NCBI RefSeq assembly: GCF_038051945.1
Contig: NZ_CP150302.1
Location: forward strand, 6,758,001 to 6,822,000
Reading direction: 5' to 3'
Origin: Paenibacillus sp. FSL H3-0469
Lineage (GTDB): Bacteria > Bacillota > Bacilli > Paenibacillales > Paenibacillaceae
DNA length: 64,000 nucleotides
Shown piece by piece: positions 26,848-36,852 of the stretch. A program made the translations under genes and the position numbers. Each line of letters begins with the position of its first letter. Within the stretch, counting starts at the first letter, position 1. The notes under the pieces are model-generated. The model did not search any database, was not told the DNA's origin, and worked only from the letters and a program-made list of their open reading frames with translations.

Positions 26848-27630
26848 ATGGCAGCAGAATTTGTCATTGAGGGACTGAAAGCGACGATTGAAGGAAAAGA
26901 AATTCTGAAGGGGATTAACCTTCAGATGAAGGGCGGAGAAATTCACGCGATTATGGGCCCGAACGGTACTGGTAAAAGTACGCTGGCCTCAGCGCTGATG
27001 GGACACCCTAAGTATGAGGTTACAGAAGGCACCGCTGTACTCGAAGGCGAAGACCTGCTGGAGATGGCAGTGGATGAACGCGCCCGTGCCGGATTGTTCC
27101 TGGCGATGCAATATCCGAGTGAAATCAGCGGAGTAACAAATTCCGACTTCCTGCGCAGTGCGATCAACTCCCGCCGTGAAGAGGGCAGTGAAATCTCGCT
27201 GATCCGTTTCATCCGGCTGATGGAAGCCAAGATGAAGGAGCTGGATATGAATCCTGAATTCCTGCACCGTTATCTGAACGAAGGCTTCTCCGGCGGGGAG
27301 AAGAAGCGTAACGAGATTCTGCAAATGATGATGCTGGACCCGAAGATCGTCATCCTTGACGAAATTGACTCCGGCCTTGATATCGATGCCCTCAAAATTG
27401 TTGCCGACGGCGTGAACTCCATGCGCAGCCCGGAACGCGGATTCCTTGTTATTACCCACTATCAGCGGTTGCTTAACTATATCAAGCCTGACTATGTGCA
27501 TGTCATGATGCAGGGACGGATTGTGAAATCCGGCGGTCCTGAGCTGGCACAGAAACTGGAAGCAGAAGGTTACGAATGGATCAAGGAAGAGCTCGGCATT
27601 GAAGACGAAACTGTAGGACAAGAAGCTTAG
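26848..27630 (+). CDS. sufC: Fe-S cluster assembly ATPase SufC
   Basis: 260 residues, cytosolic ABC-type ATPase that drives the SufBCD scaffold. Walker A GPNGTGKST, Q-loop MQYPSEISGV, signature FSGGEKKRNEI, Walker B IVILDEIDSGLDID and the switch His in VITHYQR are all present. The GEKKR form of the signature is specific to SufC. ATG 26848 follows GGAGGG; the longer upstream reading is rejected. It is the first gene of sufCDSUB, the standard Bacillales order. Confidence 0.97.
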   Translation: MAAEFVIEGLKATIEGKEILKGINLQMKGGEIHAIMGPNGTGKSTLASALMGHPKYEVTEGTAVLEGEDLLEMAVDERARAGLFLAMQYPSEISGVTNSDFLRSAINSRREEGSEISLIRFIRLMEAKMKELDMNPEFLHRYLNEGFSGGEKKRNEILQMMMLDPKIVILDEIDSGLDIDALKIVADGVNSMRSPERGFLVITHYQRLLNYIKPDYVHVMMQGRIVKSGGPELAQKLEAEGYEWIKEELGIEDETVGQEA

Positions 27631-27655
27631 AAACGCTGGGAGGAGGAAACCACTT

Positions 27656-28957
27656 ATGACGACGCAAACCATACTTCCCGTGGACGCCCAGCAGCTCAGC
27701 GCACAGTCGCAGAGCAGCGGCGAACCGGGCTGGCTGAAGGACAGCCGCTTGAAGGCTCTGGGTCTTGCCGCTGAGCTTGATCTGCCGAAGCTGGAGAAGA
27801 CGCGGGTTGACCGCTGGAATATCAACAACTATGGGGAATACAAGCCAAGCCAGGCGCTGGCGGCACTTCAGGATGCACCGGCCTCTATTGCCGGGCTGAT
27901 TGAAGGACAAGAGGAAGGCAGCCTGATTATTCAACGGAATTCAGGGGCTGTGTATGCCCGTCTGGCTCCGGAGCTGGCTGCGCAAGGCGTTATTTTCACC
28001 GACTTGCAGAGTGCAGTCAGAGAGCATGGAGACCTTGTTCAGCGTTATCTGCATAAAGCAGTATTGCCTGAAGAGCACTCCATCGCCGCGTTGCATGCAG
28101 CATTATGGAACGGCGGGGTATTCCTCTATGTTCCGAAGAATGTCATCCTCGAGACTCCGCTGCAGGCGGTGCTGCTCACGGATGACGCTGAAGCTGCTTT
28201 TGTACCGCATATTCTGATTGTAGCCGACACGAATAGTTCCGTGACTTACGTGGATAACTATGTATCGGATAAGTCGGAAGCAGGTCTGCATAACGGAGCG
28301 GTTGAGGTCTTCGTCGGTGCTGGCGCTACAGTGAGATACGCTACGGTACATCAGCTCGGACAGGATACTACAGATATTACTTACCGCCGCGCCGTTGTGG
28401 AGAATGACGGTACTATTGAATGGATCATCGGTGAGATGAACTACGGCGATACGGCCAGCGATACCAAGTCGGTGCTTAAGGGTAATGGCTCAAGCTCAGA
28501 TGCGAAGGTCATTGCTGTAGGCTCCGGCTCGCAGAAGCTGAGCTATACTACACAGGCGCAGCATTTCGGACGGAATACACCGAGTGATATGATTACCCGT
28601 GCTGTTATGCGGGATTCAGCAACCTCGATTATTAACGGAATTACGAAGATCGAGAAGGGCGCTACCAGAGCTGACGGACAGCAGACAGAGAAGGTTCTGA
28701 TGCTAAGCCCCAAAGCGCGCGGAGACGCCAACCCGATTTTGCTTATAGATGAAGATGATGTTACCGCAGGCCATGCCGCTTCCGTAGGACAGGTCAATTA
28801 CGAGCAAGTCTATTACCTGATGTCCCGGGGATTATCGCGGCATGACGCAGAAACACTGATCATTTACGGCTTCCTTGCACCTGTTGTGTCGCAAATTCCA
28901 CTGGAGGGACTGCGCAATCAGCTCCAATCTCTTGTGGAAAGGAAGTTAGGCCAATGA
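27656..28957 (+). CDS. sufD: Fe-S cluster assembly protein SufD
   Basis: 433 residues. It is a right-handed beta-helix scaffold partner of SufB and SufC. The family C-terminal core is clear: GHAASVGQVNYEQVYYLMSR then GLSRHDAETLIIYGFLAPVV. GGAGGAGG precedes the ATG, 25 nt after sufC. Its stop overlaps the sufS start by 4 nt (ATGA), giving translational coupling. Confidence 0.96.
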   Translation: MTTQTILPVDAQQLSAQSQSSGEPGWLKDSRLKALGLAAELDLPKLEKTRVDRWNINNYGEYKPSQALAALQDAPASIAGLIEGQEEGSLIIQRNSGAVYARLAPELAAQGVIFTDLQSAVREHGDLVQRYLHKAVLPEEHSIAALHAALWNGGVFLYVPKNVILETPLQAVLLTDDAEAAFVPHILIVADTNSSVTYVDNYVSDKSEAGLHNGAVEVFVGAGATVRYATVHQLGQDTTDITYRRAVVENDGTIEWIIGEMNYGDTASDTKSVLKGNGSSSDAKVIAVGSGSQKLSYTTQAQHFGRNTPSDMITRAVMRDSATSIINGITKIEKGATRADGQQTEKVLMLSPKARGDANPILLIDEDDVTAGHAASVGQVNYEQVYYLMSRGLSRHDAETLIIYGFLAPVVSQIPLEGLRNQLQSLVERKLGQ

Positions 28958-30180
28958 TTAGCAGTCAGATCCGGGAGCAGTTTCCCATCCTGAACCAGAA
29001 GATCAACGGCCATCCGCTCGTCTACCTGGACAGTGCGGCCACTTCACAGAAGCCGCGCCAGGTCATTGAGGCGGTCAAGTCTTACTATGAATGGGATAAT
29101 GCCAACGTACACCGCGGGGTACATACCCTGGGGAGCCGGGCAACCGATGCGTATGAAGGCGCCCGCGAGAAGCTGAAGAACTTCATTAATGCCCGCAGTG
29201 TGAAGGAAATCATCTTCACACGCGGGACAACGACCGCACTCAATATTGTAGCTTCCTCATACGGTCCTTCCGTCCTGAAGGAAGGGGATGAGATCGTGAT
29301 CACCCAGATGGAGCATCACAGCAATTTCATTCCCTGGCAGCAGCTGGCCAAGAACACCGGGGCCACCCTGAAATTCCTGCCGCTGCAGAAGGACGGGACG
29401 ATTACGCTGGAGGATGCCGAGCAGACGATTACTGCCCGGACGAAGATCGTAGCCATAGCGTATGTATCCAATGTCATGGGGGTTACCCATCCTATCAAAG
29501 AGCTTGCAGCCATTGCCCACCGGAACGGTGCAGTAATCGTTGTGGATGGGGCACAGAGCACACCGCATATGAAGGTAGATGTGCAGGACCTGGATTGCGA
29601 TTTCTACGCCTTGTCCGGGCACAAGATGCTTGCGCCTACGGGTATCGGGGCTCTCTATGGCAAGAAGGCATTGCTGGAAGCTATGGAGCCGGTTGAATTT
29701 GGCGGCGAGATGATCGATGATGTCGGGCTGTATGAGTCCACCTGGAAGGAGCTGCCGTGGAAGTTCGAAGGCGGAACACCGATTATTGCAGGTGCCGTCG
29801 GCTTAGGGGCAGCGATTGATTTCCTCCAGGAGGTCGGGATGGATGAGATCCACCGCCACGAAATGCAGCTTGCCGCATATGCGGAGCAGAGGCTGTCAGA
29901 GGTCAGTGATCTGACGATCTATGGTCCCCGCAACCGTCAGGTGGGGGTAGTCACCTTCAACCTGGGTGATGTCCATCCGCATGATGTGGCCACCGTGCTG
30001 GATGCGGAAGGCGTGGCTGTCCGAGCGGGGCATCATTGCTGCCAGCCGCTCATGCGCTGGCTGGAGGTCAGCTCCACCGCCCGGGCAAGCTTCTACCTGT
30101 ATAATACAGAGCAGGATGTAGACGCACTGGTTCAAGCCTTACTTAAGGCAAAGGAGTATTTCAGCTATGAACTTGGATGA
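28954..30180 (+). CDS. sufS: Cysteine desulfurase SufS
   Basis: 408 residues, group II PLP enzyme that takes sulphur from cysteine and hands it to SufU. The PLP lysine lies in ALSGHKMLAPTGIG and the catalytic cysteine in RAGHHCCQPLM; most relatives read HHCAQP, so the second Cys is a small oddity. AHR... substrate residues and YLDSAATSQKP at the N-terminus are typical. It overlaps sufD by 4 nt and sufU by 14 nt. Confidence 0.97.
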   Translation: MISSQIREQFPILNQKINGHPLVYLDSAATSQKPRQVIEAVKSYYEWDNANVHRGVHTLGSRATDAYEGAREKLKNFINARSVKEIIFTRGTTTALNIVASSYGPSVLKEGDEIVITQMEHHSNFIPWQQLAKNTGATLKFLPLQKDGTITLEDAEQTITARTKIVAIAYVSNVMGVTHPIKELAAIAHRNGAVIVVDGAQSTPHMKVDVQDLDCDFYALSGHKMLAPTGIGALYGKKALLEAMEPVEFGGEMIDDVGLYESTWKELPWKFEGGTPIIAGAVGLGAAIDFLQEVGMDEIHRHEMQLAAYAEQRLSEVSDLTIYGPRNRQVGVVTFNLGDVHPHDVATVLDAEGVAVRAGHHCCQPLMRWLEVSSTARASFYLYNTEQDVDALVQALLKAKEYFSYELG

Positions 30181-30583
30181 CTTATATAGACGCGTAATTA
30201 TGGATCATTACAAAAATCCCCGGAATCGCGGCTCATTTGAAGACGACGTACTTAAGATCGAGCTCAATAACCCTACCTGCGGCGACCGTATTACGCTTCA
30301 GCTTAAGGTGGAGGATGGCGTTGTCCAGGACGCCCGTTTCAGCGGCGAAGGCTGTTCGATCAGCATGTCGTCGGCTTCGATGATGACGGAAGCGGTCAAA
30401 GGCCAGACAGTAGCGCATGCGCTTGAGATGGCCGACAGCTTCTCCTCTCTAATGAAGGGTGAGGAAGCAGATTTCGGAGATTACGAAGATATTGAAGCCC
30501 TGTCCGGTGTAAATAAATTTCCGGCGCGGATCAAATGTGCCACTCTGGCCTGGAACGCGCTTCGCAAAGGCATAGAAACGTAA
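30167..30583 (+). CDS. sufU: Zn-dependent sulfurtransferase SufU
   Basis: 138 residues. It accepts persulfide sulphur from SufS. Three conserved Cys are seen in NPTCGD (Cys38), GEGCSIS and RIKCATL, plus the Asp of CGD, which together bind Zn. The GLY-like insert of about 18 residues that separates SufU from IscU is present (ADFGDYEDIEALSGV). The start lies inside the end of sufS with AAGGAG at 30149-30154. Confidence 0.96.
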   Translation: MNLDDLYRRVIMDHYKNPRNRGSFEDDVLKIELNNPTCGDRITLQLKVEDGVVQDARFSGEGCSISMSSASMMTEAVKGQTVAHALEMADSFSSLMKGEEADFGDYEDIEALSGVNKFPARIKCATLAWNALRKGIET

Positions 30584-30625
30584 AAAAAGCTCATCAATAA
30601 CATTACACTCAAGGAGGCTGACACC

Positions 30626-32023
30626 ATGGCTAAGAAAGCGCCTGATATGGAGGAATACCAGTATGGGTTCCGTGACGAGCACAAGTCGATATTTCAGTCT
30701 GGTAAAGGACTCACGGAAGAAATCGTCCGGGAAATCTCCGCGATCAAAAACGAGCCGGAATGGATGCTGGAATTCCGGCTGAAATCCCTGGAGCAATTCC
30801 GCAAGATGCCTATGCCTAAATGGGGCGGCAATCTGGACGATCTGGATTTCGAGGATATTCAATATTACGTAAGACCTTCCGAGAAACAGGGCAAGACCTG
30901 GGAGGAAGTTCCTTCCGAGATTAAGGAGACCTTCGACAAGCTGGGGATTCCGGAAGCGGAGCAGAAGTTCCTTGCAGGTGTCTCTGCACAGTATGAATCA
31001 GAGGTAGTCTATCACAGCATGCAGAAGAACCTTGAAGATCAGGGTGTTATCTTCACGGATACGGATTCCGCGCTGCGTGATCACCCGGAACTGTTCAAGA
31101 AGTTCTTCGGTACGATCATTCCTCCTGCTGACAACAAGTTCGCCGCACTTAACAGTGCTGTATGGTCAGGGGGCAGCTTCATCTATGTTCCGAAGGGTGT
31201 GAAGTGTGAAGTTCCTTTGCAGGCTTACTTCCGCATCAACTCCGAGAACATGGGACAATTCGAGCGTACTCTGATTCTGGCAGACGAAGACAGCTTCGTG
31301 CATTACGTTGAAGGCTGTACTGCCCCGATCTACAGCACGAACTCGCTGCACAGCGCCGTGGTTGAGATTCTGTGTATGAAGAATGCACGTGTCCGTTATA
31401 CAACCATCCAGAACTGGGCACCGAACATCTATAACCTCGTTACCAAACGTGCGGTTGCTGAAGAGAATGCTACCATGGAATGGGTAGACGGCAACATCGG
31501 CTCCAAGCTGACGATGAAATATCCGGCAGTGGTGCTTAAGGGCCGTGGAGCAAAGGGTTCTGTATTATCCATCGCAGTAGCGGGCAAGGACCAGCATCAG
31601 GATGCAGGCGCCAAAATGATTCACTTGGCACCAGACACCACCTCTACGATTGTCTCCAAGTCGATCAGCAAGCACGGCGGCAAGGTTACTTACCGCGGAC
31701 TCGCCTCCTTCGGCCGCAAGGCAGAAGGTGCGAAATCCAATATCAAATGCGATACACTCATTCTGGATAACGAGTCCACCTCGGACACGATTCCTTACAA
31801 TGAGATCATGAACGATAACATTGTGCTTGAGCATGAAGCGACGGTCTCCAAGGTATCTGAGGAGCAGCTATTCTACCTCATGAGCCGCGGTCTCTCCGAA
31901 GCCGATGCCACGCAGATGATTATCATGGGCTTCATCGAGCCGTTCACTAAAGAGCTGCCGATGGAATATGCGGTCGAGATGAACAGATTGATCAAGTTCG
32001 AAATGGAAGGCAGTATCGGGTAA
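30626..32023 (+). CDS. sufB: Fe-S cluster assembly scaffold SufB
   Basis: 465 residues, the usual length. Landmarks are EEYQYGFRDEHKSIF, WEEVPSEIKETFDKLGIPEAE, a beta-helix core with HYVEGCTAPIYS (conserved Cys) and the end LFYLMSRGLSEADATQMIIMGF. GGAGG lies 8 nt before the ATG. It is the last gene of the operon, and a terminator follows. Confidence 0.97.
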   Translation: MAKKAPDMEEYQYGFRDEHKSIFQSGKGLTEEIVREISAIKNEPEWMLEFRLKSLEQFRKMPMPKWGGNLDDLDFEDIQYYVRPSEKQGKTWEEVPSEIKETFDKLGIPEAEQKFLAGVSAQYESEVVYHSMQKNLEDQGVIFTDTDSALRDHPELFKKFFGTIIPPADNKFAALNSAVWSGGSFIYVPKGVKCEVPLQAYFRINSENMGQFERTLILADEDSFVHYVEGCTAPIYSTNSLHSAVVEILCMKNARVRYTTIQNWAPNIYNLVTKRAVAEENATMEWVDGNIGSKLTMKYPAVVLKGRGAKGSVLSIAVAGKDQHQDAGAKMIHLAPDTTSTIVSKSISKHGGKVTYRGLASFGRKAEGAKSNIKCDTLILDNESTSDTIPYNEIMNDNIVLEHEATVSKVSEEQLFYLMSRGLSEADATQMIIMGFIEPFTKELPMEYAVEMNRLIKFEMEGSIG

Positions 32024-32063
32024 CCGGAAGCTTCCTCCAATACTCAAACCTATAATTAGTGAG

Positions 32064-32114
32064 TGTCCACAGAACTTTGATGCAGGTTGGTCAAAGGTCT
32101 GTGGGCATTTTTGT
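32064..32114 (+). terminator. suf operon terminator
   Basis: TGTCCACAGA pairs with TCTGTGGGCA around an inner CTTTGA/TCAAAG stem, followed by TTTTTGTGTTTT. Confidence 0.88.
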
Positions 32115-32158
32115 GTTTTATTAGGGCTGCTTGAGTTTTTTCTGTAGTAGGGATGAGG

Positions 32159-32345
32159 CGGACTGAGAAGCTCTTATTTCTTCAAAAAAGCTCATATTGG
32201 TGCTGAAACGGACTGAGTTTCCCTTATATTGTCTTTAGAGATGTTAAAACAGGGACGGTCTGTGAAATAAAGGAACCTGAGTCCGTTTGCTGAGTAAATA
32301 CTGCTGATTTTCCCGATTAGCGGAATTTCAGTCCTCTTCAGAGGC
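32159..32345. repeat. Degenerate ~50-bp intergenic repeats in both orientations
   Basis: CGGACTGAG starts at 32159 and again at 32209; a decayed form (CGGTCTGTG) is at 32256. An inverted form (CTGAGTCCG) is at 32277-32286 and a fragment near 32330. Spacing is 47-50 bp. The following stretch up to about 32600 has no gene and only similarly decayed repeat-like DNA (for example AGAGGGAAAACGGTGGTTTCTCCCCTTT). Confidence 0.55.
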
Positions 32346-32606
32346 CATTACGCAATGAAAATACATAAAATACCTTTTATTAGGCTTCCAAAAAGCTGCT
32401 TCGCGTCGTTGAATCTTGCTATATCTTAATTGAGCAGTATTTGCGAGGAAATAGCAGCATTTAAAACGACGGGCGTCCTTTAGCCCCTGCTTAAGCCCTG
32501 TTTATTCCGAAAAAAGAGGGAAAACGGTGGTTTCTCCCCTTTGCCGCATTAAATTAGGGATGATAAACTGCTTAAAGTCACTAAATTGGAAGCGCTAAAA
32601 AAGCTG

Positions 32607-32744
32607 GCTTACGGTGCGATATTTAGAGGCTAAGTTCTTGCTTACGGAGCAGGTTACTTCGTAAAGCTAAGTTTATGCTTACGAGGAGGTTACTTCGTAA
32701 AGCTAAGTTTATGCTTACGGAGCCAGCTTTACTTCGTAAAGCTT
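32607..32744 (+). repeat. 33-37 bp tandem repeats in the ABC exporter leader, ending in a hairpin
   Basis: GCTTACG begins units at 32607, 32640, 32677 and 32713. Units two and three share GGTTACTTCGTAAAGCTAAG. The last unit ends in a perfect 8-bp hairpin, AGCTTTAC-TTC-GTAAAGCT (32725-32743), two bases before the AAGGAGG of the exporter gene. Such a leader could influence translation; this is inference. Confidence 0.8.
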
Positions 32745-32758
32745 TAAGGAGGAGAGAT

Positions 32759-34528
32759 ATGGATGTTCTCAGGCAACTGCGGGGCTTTTATCGGGAGAAG
32801 CTGCACTATCTGATTCTGTCGATTGTATGTTTGGCGGCCGCAACTGCAGTGGGGCTTATAACCCCCAATTTGTTAAGGAGATTGATCGATGATGTTATTG
32901 TTCCCCTAAAGTTTACTGAGGTGCCCGTACTCGCTCTCAGTGTGCTTGCTGTCATTATTGTCAAGGCGTGCCTGCAGTTTGCCCATGGATTTTTCGGCGG
33001 ACGGCTGGGGAATTTCCTGGCTTACCGGCTGCGCAATGCCTGTTATGAGAAGCTGCAATTTCTGTCCTTCCGGTATTATGATACGGCGAAGACAGGTGAC
33101 CTGATGTCCCGGCTGACCGGGGATTTGGAAGCAATCCGCATGTTCATCGGCTTCGGATTTGCCCAATTGCTGAATGTGTTCTTCATGGTTCTGTTCGGCT
33201 CCATTATGATGTTCACCATCAATTGGCAGCTGACGCTGGTTACTCTGATCACAATGCCGTTTCTGGCGGTAGTTGCACTCAGATTTGAATCCAAGATTCA
33301 TCCGGCCTTTCAGGAGATGCGCCTGGCGTTAAGTTCCCTGACAACGGCTGTACAGGAGAATGTCACCGGGGTAAGAACGGTCAAATCGTTTGCCAGAGAG
33401 GCCTACGAAGTTGAGAAATTCTCACACCGTAATGAACGTTATAAAGATAATCAGATTTTTGCGGCCGAGCTGTGGAGTAAATTCTTCCCGTTCATGGAAC
33501 TGCTGGCTTCGGTCAGTGTAGCTATTCTGCTGGGTGTCGGCGGTACACTGGTTATTAACAAGCAGATGTCGCTGGGTGAGCTGGTTGCGTTCTTCAGCCT
33601 GATCTGGTACATCATCGGTCCGGTCTGGGGACTTGGGTTCCACATCAACAACTATACCCAGTCGAAAGCCTCCGGCGAACGTGTGCTGGAAGTGCTAAAT
33701 CAGCAGATTCATGTAAAAGATAAAGAGAATGCCCGCGAGCTTGTTGCAGCTGAAGTGAAGGGAGAGGTGGAGTTCGACCATGTCACCTTCGCTTACGGAA
33801 ACAAAATGCCGGCAGTCAAGGATATTCATTTCCATGCCGAGCCCGGTGCGGTCATTGGCTTCCTTGGCGGAACGGGGTCCGGTAAATCCACGATTACCCA
33901 GCTGATGATGCGTGCCTATGATGTGAATCAGGGGAGTATCAAGCTCGACGGTGTGGATATCCGCGAATTCCAGGTCCGCAGTCTGCGTTCGCAAATATCG
34001 ACGGTGTTCCAGGAGACCTTTCTGTTCTCCTCATCAATCCGCAATAATATCTCTTATGGACTGAAGAATGTCAGCATGGATGAGATCATCCGTGCCGCCG
34101 AGCTGGCAAAAGCGCATGACTTCATTATGGAGATGCCGGAAGGCTACGATACCGTAGTCGGGGAGCGCGGGATGGGTCTCTCGGGCGGTCAAAAGCAGCG
34201 CATTGCCATCGCCCGCGCACTGCTGAAGAATCCGCGGATTCTTATTCTGGATGATGCGACCAGTGCGGTAGATATGGAGACGGAGCATGAGATTCAGGCC
34301 GGCTTCCAGGAGGTTATGCGCGGACGGACGACCTTGATTATTGCCCATCGGATCTCCTCCCTGCGCCATGCCGATCAGATCATTGTCATGAATGAAGGTA
34401 GAATGGTCCAGCAAGGCACCCATCAGGAACTGATCGCGGTCCCGGGGCCTTATCAGGATGTGTACCGGATTCAGTACGCCGATTATTTAGCCAGGGATAA
34501 CGGACGAGAGGCAGGTGATCCGGCATGA
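32759..34528 (+). CDS. Heterodimeric ABC exporter subunit A (degenerate catalytic site)
   Basis: 589 residues: six membrane spans (about 15-300) and a nucleotide-binding domain with Walker A GGTGSGKST, intact signature LSGGQKQ and Walker B ILILDDATSAVD. The residue after the Walker B aspartate is Asp instead of the catalytic Glu. This is the usual asymmetry of BmrC/BmrD- or TM287/288-like exporters, in which only one ATP site is fully active. ATG 32759 follows AAGGAGGAG; the upstream reading runs through the leader repeats and is rejected. It overlaps subunit B by ATGA. Substrate (drug, lipid or peptide) cannot be told. Confidence 0.92.
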   Translation: MDVLRQLRGFYREKLHYLILSIVCLAAATAVGLITPNLLRRLIDDVIVPLKFTEVPVLALSVLAVIIVKACLQFAHGFFGGRLGNFLAYRLRNACYEKLQFLSFRYYDTAKTGDLMSRLTGDLEAIRMFIGFGFAQLLNVFFMVLFGSIMMFTINWQLTLVTLITMPFLAVVALRFESKIHPAFQEMRLALSSLTTAVQENVTGVRTVKSFAREAYEVEKFSHRNERYKDNQIFAAELWSKFFPFMELLASVSVAILLGVGGTLVINKQMSLGELVAFFSLIWYIIGPVWGLGFHINNYTQSKASGERVLEVLNQQIHVKDKENARELVAAEVKGEVEFDHVTFAYGNKMPAVKDIHFHAEPGAVIGFLGGTGSGKSTITQLMMRAYDVNQGSIKLDGVDIREFQVRSLRSQISTVFQETFLFSSSIRNNISYGLKNVSMDEIIRAAELAKAHDFIMEMPEGYDTVVGERGMGLSGGQKQRIAIARALLKNPRILILDDATSAVDMETEHEIQAGFQEVMRGRTTLIIAHRISSLRHADQIIVMNEGRMVQQGTHQELIAVPGPYQDVYRIQYADYLARDNGREAGDPA

Positions 34529-36393
34529 GTCTTGAGACCTCCAAGCAGACTGCTGACGGTGTATTAAATACCGACAACAGTAAGGTTGAAGAACAGACGC
34601 TTGAAGAACGTTTTATCTATAAAGACGATGATGTGATTGACAAGGCTTTTGACTGGAAGCAGTTCACCCGCTTATTCAGCTATATGAAGCCATATGCAAG
34701 ACAGATGCTGCCGCTGGTCTCAATTATGATGATTCTGGGTACGATTACCAAGCTGACAGTTCCATTCCTGACCAGTATGGCGATTGATAAAGCGATTGCT
34801 CCAAAAGACGGAAACACCAGCTTGACGCTGCTCTACACATTAACAGCCAGTGTTATCATTCTGTATCTGATTCAATGGATTGCCGGCGTATACCGGATCA
34901 AATATACGAATGTGATCGGCCAGCGGGTGATTTATGACCTGCGCTCGGACCTGTTCCGGCATATCCAGAAGCTGTCCTTCAACTTCTTCGATAAACGTCC
35001 GGCCGGATCAGTCCTCGTCCGGGTGACCAATGATATCAACTCGCTGCAGGATTTGTTCACCAACGGGGTCGTCAATCTGATGATTGACTGTGTGCAGCTG
35101 TTCGGTATTATGATTATTCTGCTGCTGATCAACTGGAAGCTGGGGCTGGCCGTGATGATTACGGTGCCTATTATGTTCCTGATCTCGACCAAGCTGCGGC
35201 AGAGAATCCGAATTGCCTGGCAGGATGTGCGCATGAAGAACTCGCGGATCAACTCCCATCTGAATGAGTCCATTCAAGGGATCCGTGTCACACAGGCCTA
35301 CACTCAGGAAGAAGAGAACATGCATTATTTCGATGCCATGAATATGGACAGCCGGAAATCGTGGAACAAGGCCTCGGCCATGAACCAGGCGTTTGGTCCG
35401 ATCATTGAAGTCACCGGCGGCTTCGGAACGATGATTCTCTTCTGGTTCGGGGCTTACCTGATTCAGTCGGGAGAGCTTACGGTTGGCTTCCTGGTTGCCT
35501 TCAGCAGTTATGTCAGCAACTTCTGGGACCCGATCAACCGGCTGGGACAGATGTACAATCAGCTGCTGGTTGCAATGGCTTCCTCCGAGCGGATCTTCGA
35601 GTATCTCGATGAGCAGCCTGCGGTTCAGGATAAACCGGGAGCGACCCCGCTATCCAAGATTAAGGGAGATATTCACTTCGATAATGTTGTGTTTGAATAT
35701 GAGAAGGGCCGTGCGGCCCTTAAGGGCATTAACCTGGATGTCCAGGCAGGCCAATCCATTGCTCTCGTAGGACATACCGGCTCCGGCAAAAGCACGATCA
35801 TCAACCTGATCGGCCGGTTCTATGATATCAAGAGCGGCGGCATCACCATTGACGGGCGGGATGTCCGCGATGTTACCCTCCAGAGTCTGCGCGAACAGAT
35901 CGGGATTGTTTTACAGGATACCTTCATCTTCTCGGGAACGATCCGCGACAACATCCGCTTCGGACGGCTGGATGCTACGGACGAAGAGATTGAAGCGGCC
36001 GCCAAGGCCGTAGACGCCCATGATTTCATCGTCAAGCTGCCTGCCGGCTATGATACCGAAGTCGAGGAGCGGGGAAGCGCACTGTCCATGGGACAACGCC
36101 AGCTGCTGTCCTTCGCCCGGGCGCTGCTGGCCGATCCGCGGATTCTGATCCTCGATGAAGCGACCGCCAGCATCGATACAGAGACGGAGATCAAGATTCA
36201 GGAAGCGCTGAAGCTGCTGCTTCAAGGCCGGACCTCCTTCATCGTCGCCCACCGGCTCTCGACCATCCGTCATGCGGATAAGATTGTAGTGCTGGATCAC
36301 GGCGAGATTAAGGAAGAAGGCAATCATGCCGAGCTGACCAAGCATGACGGCATTTATAACGGTTTAATTGAAGCACAGTTCCGCTTCTTATAG
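34525..36393 (+). CDS. Heterodimeric ABC exporter subunit B
   Basis: 622 residues. An unusual polar N-terminal extension of about 45 residues precedes six membrane spans and the ATPase domain. Walker A GHTGSGKST and Walker B ILILDEATASID (with the catalytic Glu) are intact, but the signature reads LSMGQRQ instead of LSGGQ. Combined with subunit A, one composite ATP site is complete (A signature, B Walker B) and the other degenerate. The gene is translationally coupled to subunit A through a 4-nt overlap. A terminator follows. Confidence 0.93.
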   Translation: MSLETSKQTADGVLNTDNSKVEEQTLEERFIYKDDDVIDKAFDWKQFTRLFSYMKPYARQMLPLVSIMMILGTITKLTVPFLTSMAIDKAIAPKDGNTSLTLLYTLTASVIILYLIQWIAGVYRIKYTNVIGQRVIYDLRSDLFRHIQKLSFNFFDKRPAGSVLVRVTNDINSLQDLFTNGVVNLMIDCVQLFGIMIILLLINWKLGLAVMITVPIMFLISTKLRQRIRIAWQDVRMKNSRINSHLNESIQGIRVTQAYTQEEENMHYFDAMNMDSRKSWNKASAMNQAFGPIIEVTGGFGTMILFWFGAYLIQSGELTVGFLVAFSSYVSNFWDPINRLGQMYNQLLVAMASSERIFEYLDEQPAVQDKPGATPLSKIKGDIHFDNVVFEYEKGRAALKGINLDVQAGQSIALVGHTGSGKSTIINLIGRFYDIKSGGITIDGRDVRDVTLQSLREQIGIVLQDTFIFSGTIRDNIRFGRLDATDEEIEAAAKAVDAHDFIVKLPAGYDTEVEERGSALSMGQRQLLSFARALLADPRILILDEATASIDTETEIKIQEALKLLLQGRTSFIVAHRLSTIRHADKIVVLDHGEIKEEGNHAELTKHDGIYNGLIEAQFRFL

Positions 36394-36414
36394 AAGCACC
36401 TGTAGAAGCAGATA

Positions 36415-36455
36415 CAGCAGCCTGGCCCCGATGTGGGGATGGGCTGCTGTTTTTA
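36415..36455 (+). terminator. Terminator after the ABC exporter
   Basis: CAGCAGCC...GGCTGCTG with an inner CCCC/GGGG, followed by TTTTTAT. Confidence 0.88.
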
Positions 36456-36495
36456 TGTGCTGGAAAGTATAGGTGGCGCGCTGAGTTCCTTTCCA

Positions 36496-36744
36496 TCAAG
36501 ACCTTTTCCCCGGCTTCCCGCTTACCCGGACCTCCAGCAGCTGCGCGCTGATCTCTTGTTGCCACCCGGTATCATGAGTATCCGCTGCCAGCAGGGCTTC
36601 GATATGGAGACGGGCCATTTCCCAGCAGTAAACGGTGTTGACATGCAGGCAGTGCTGAAGCTCGTCTTGCTCTGCCGGAGCCAGCGGACGCTTCAGACTC
36701 AGGGTATATAACTCGGCAAGGCGCTGATGAACCGCAAGCATCAT
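36496..36744 (-). CDS. Small conserved hypothetical protein
   Basis: 82 residues, soluble and helical, with a pattern seen in short Paenibacillus proteins (HQRLAELYTLSLKRPLAPAE, then CLHVNTVYCWEMARL). The ATG has a strong AAGGAGGAG ahead. No motif gives a function. It lies alone between the ABC exporter terminator and the licT promoter. Confidence 0.7.
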   Translation of the reverse strand: MMLAVHQRLAELYTLSLKRPLAPAEQDELQHCLHVNTVYCWEMARLHIEALLAADTHDTGWQQEISAQLLEVRVSGKPGKRS

Positions 36745-36852
36745 ATCTCCTCCTTGGATTACTGTCTGCTATTAGCGTGGCCCTCGAGAGCCGGTTTCAA
36801 ACCGGAATGAAGCCTAATATGAATATTCAGATCTTTAGAATAAATAAAGTTC

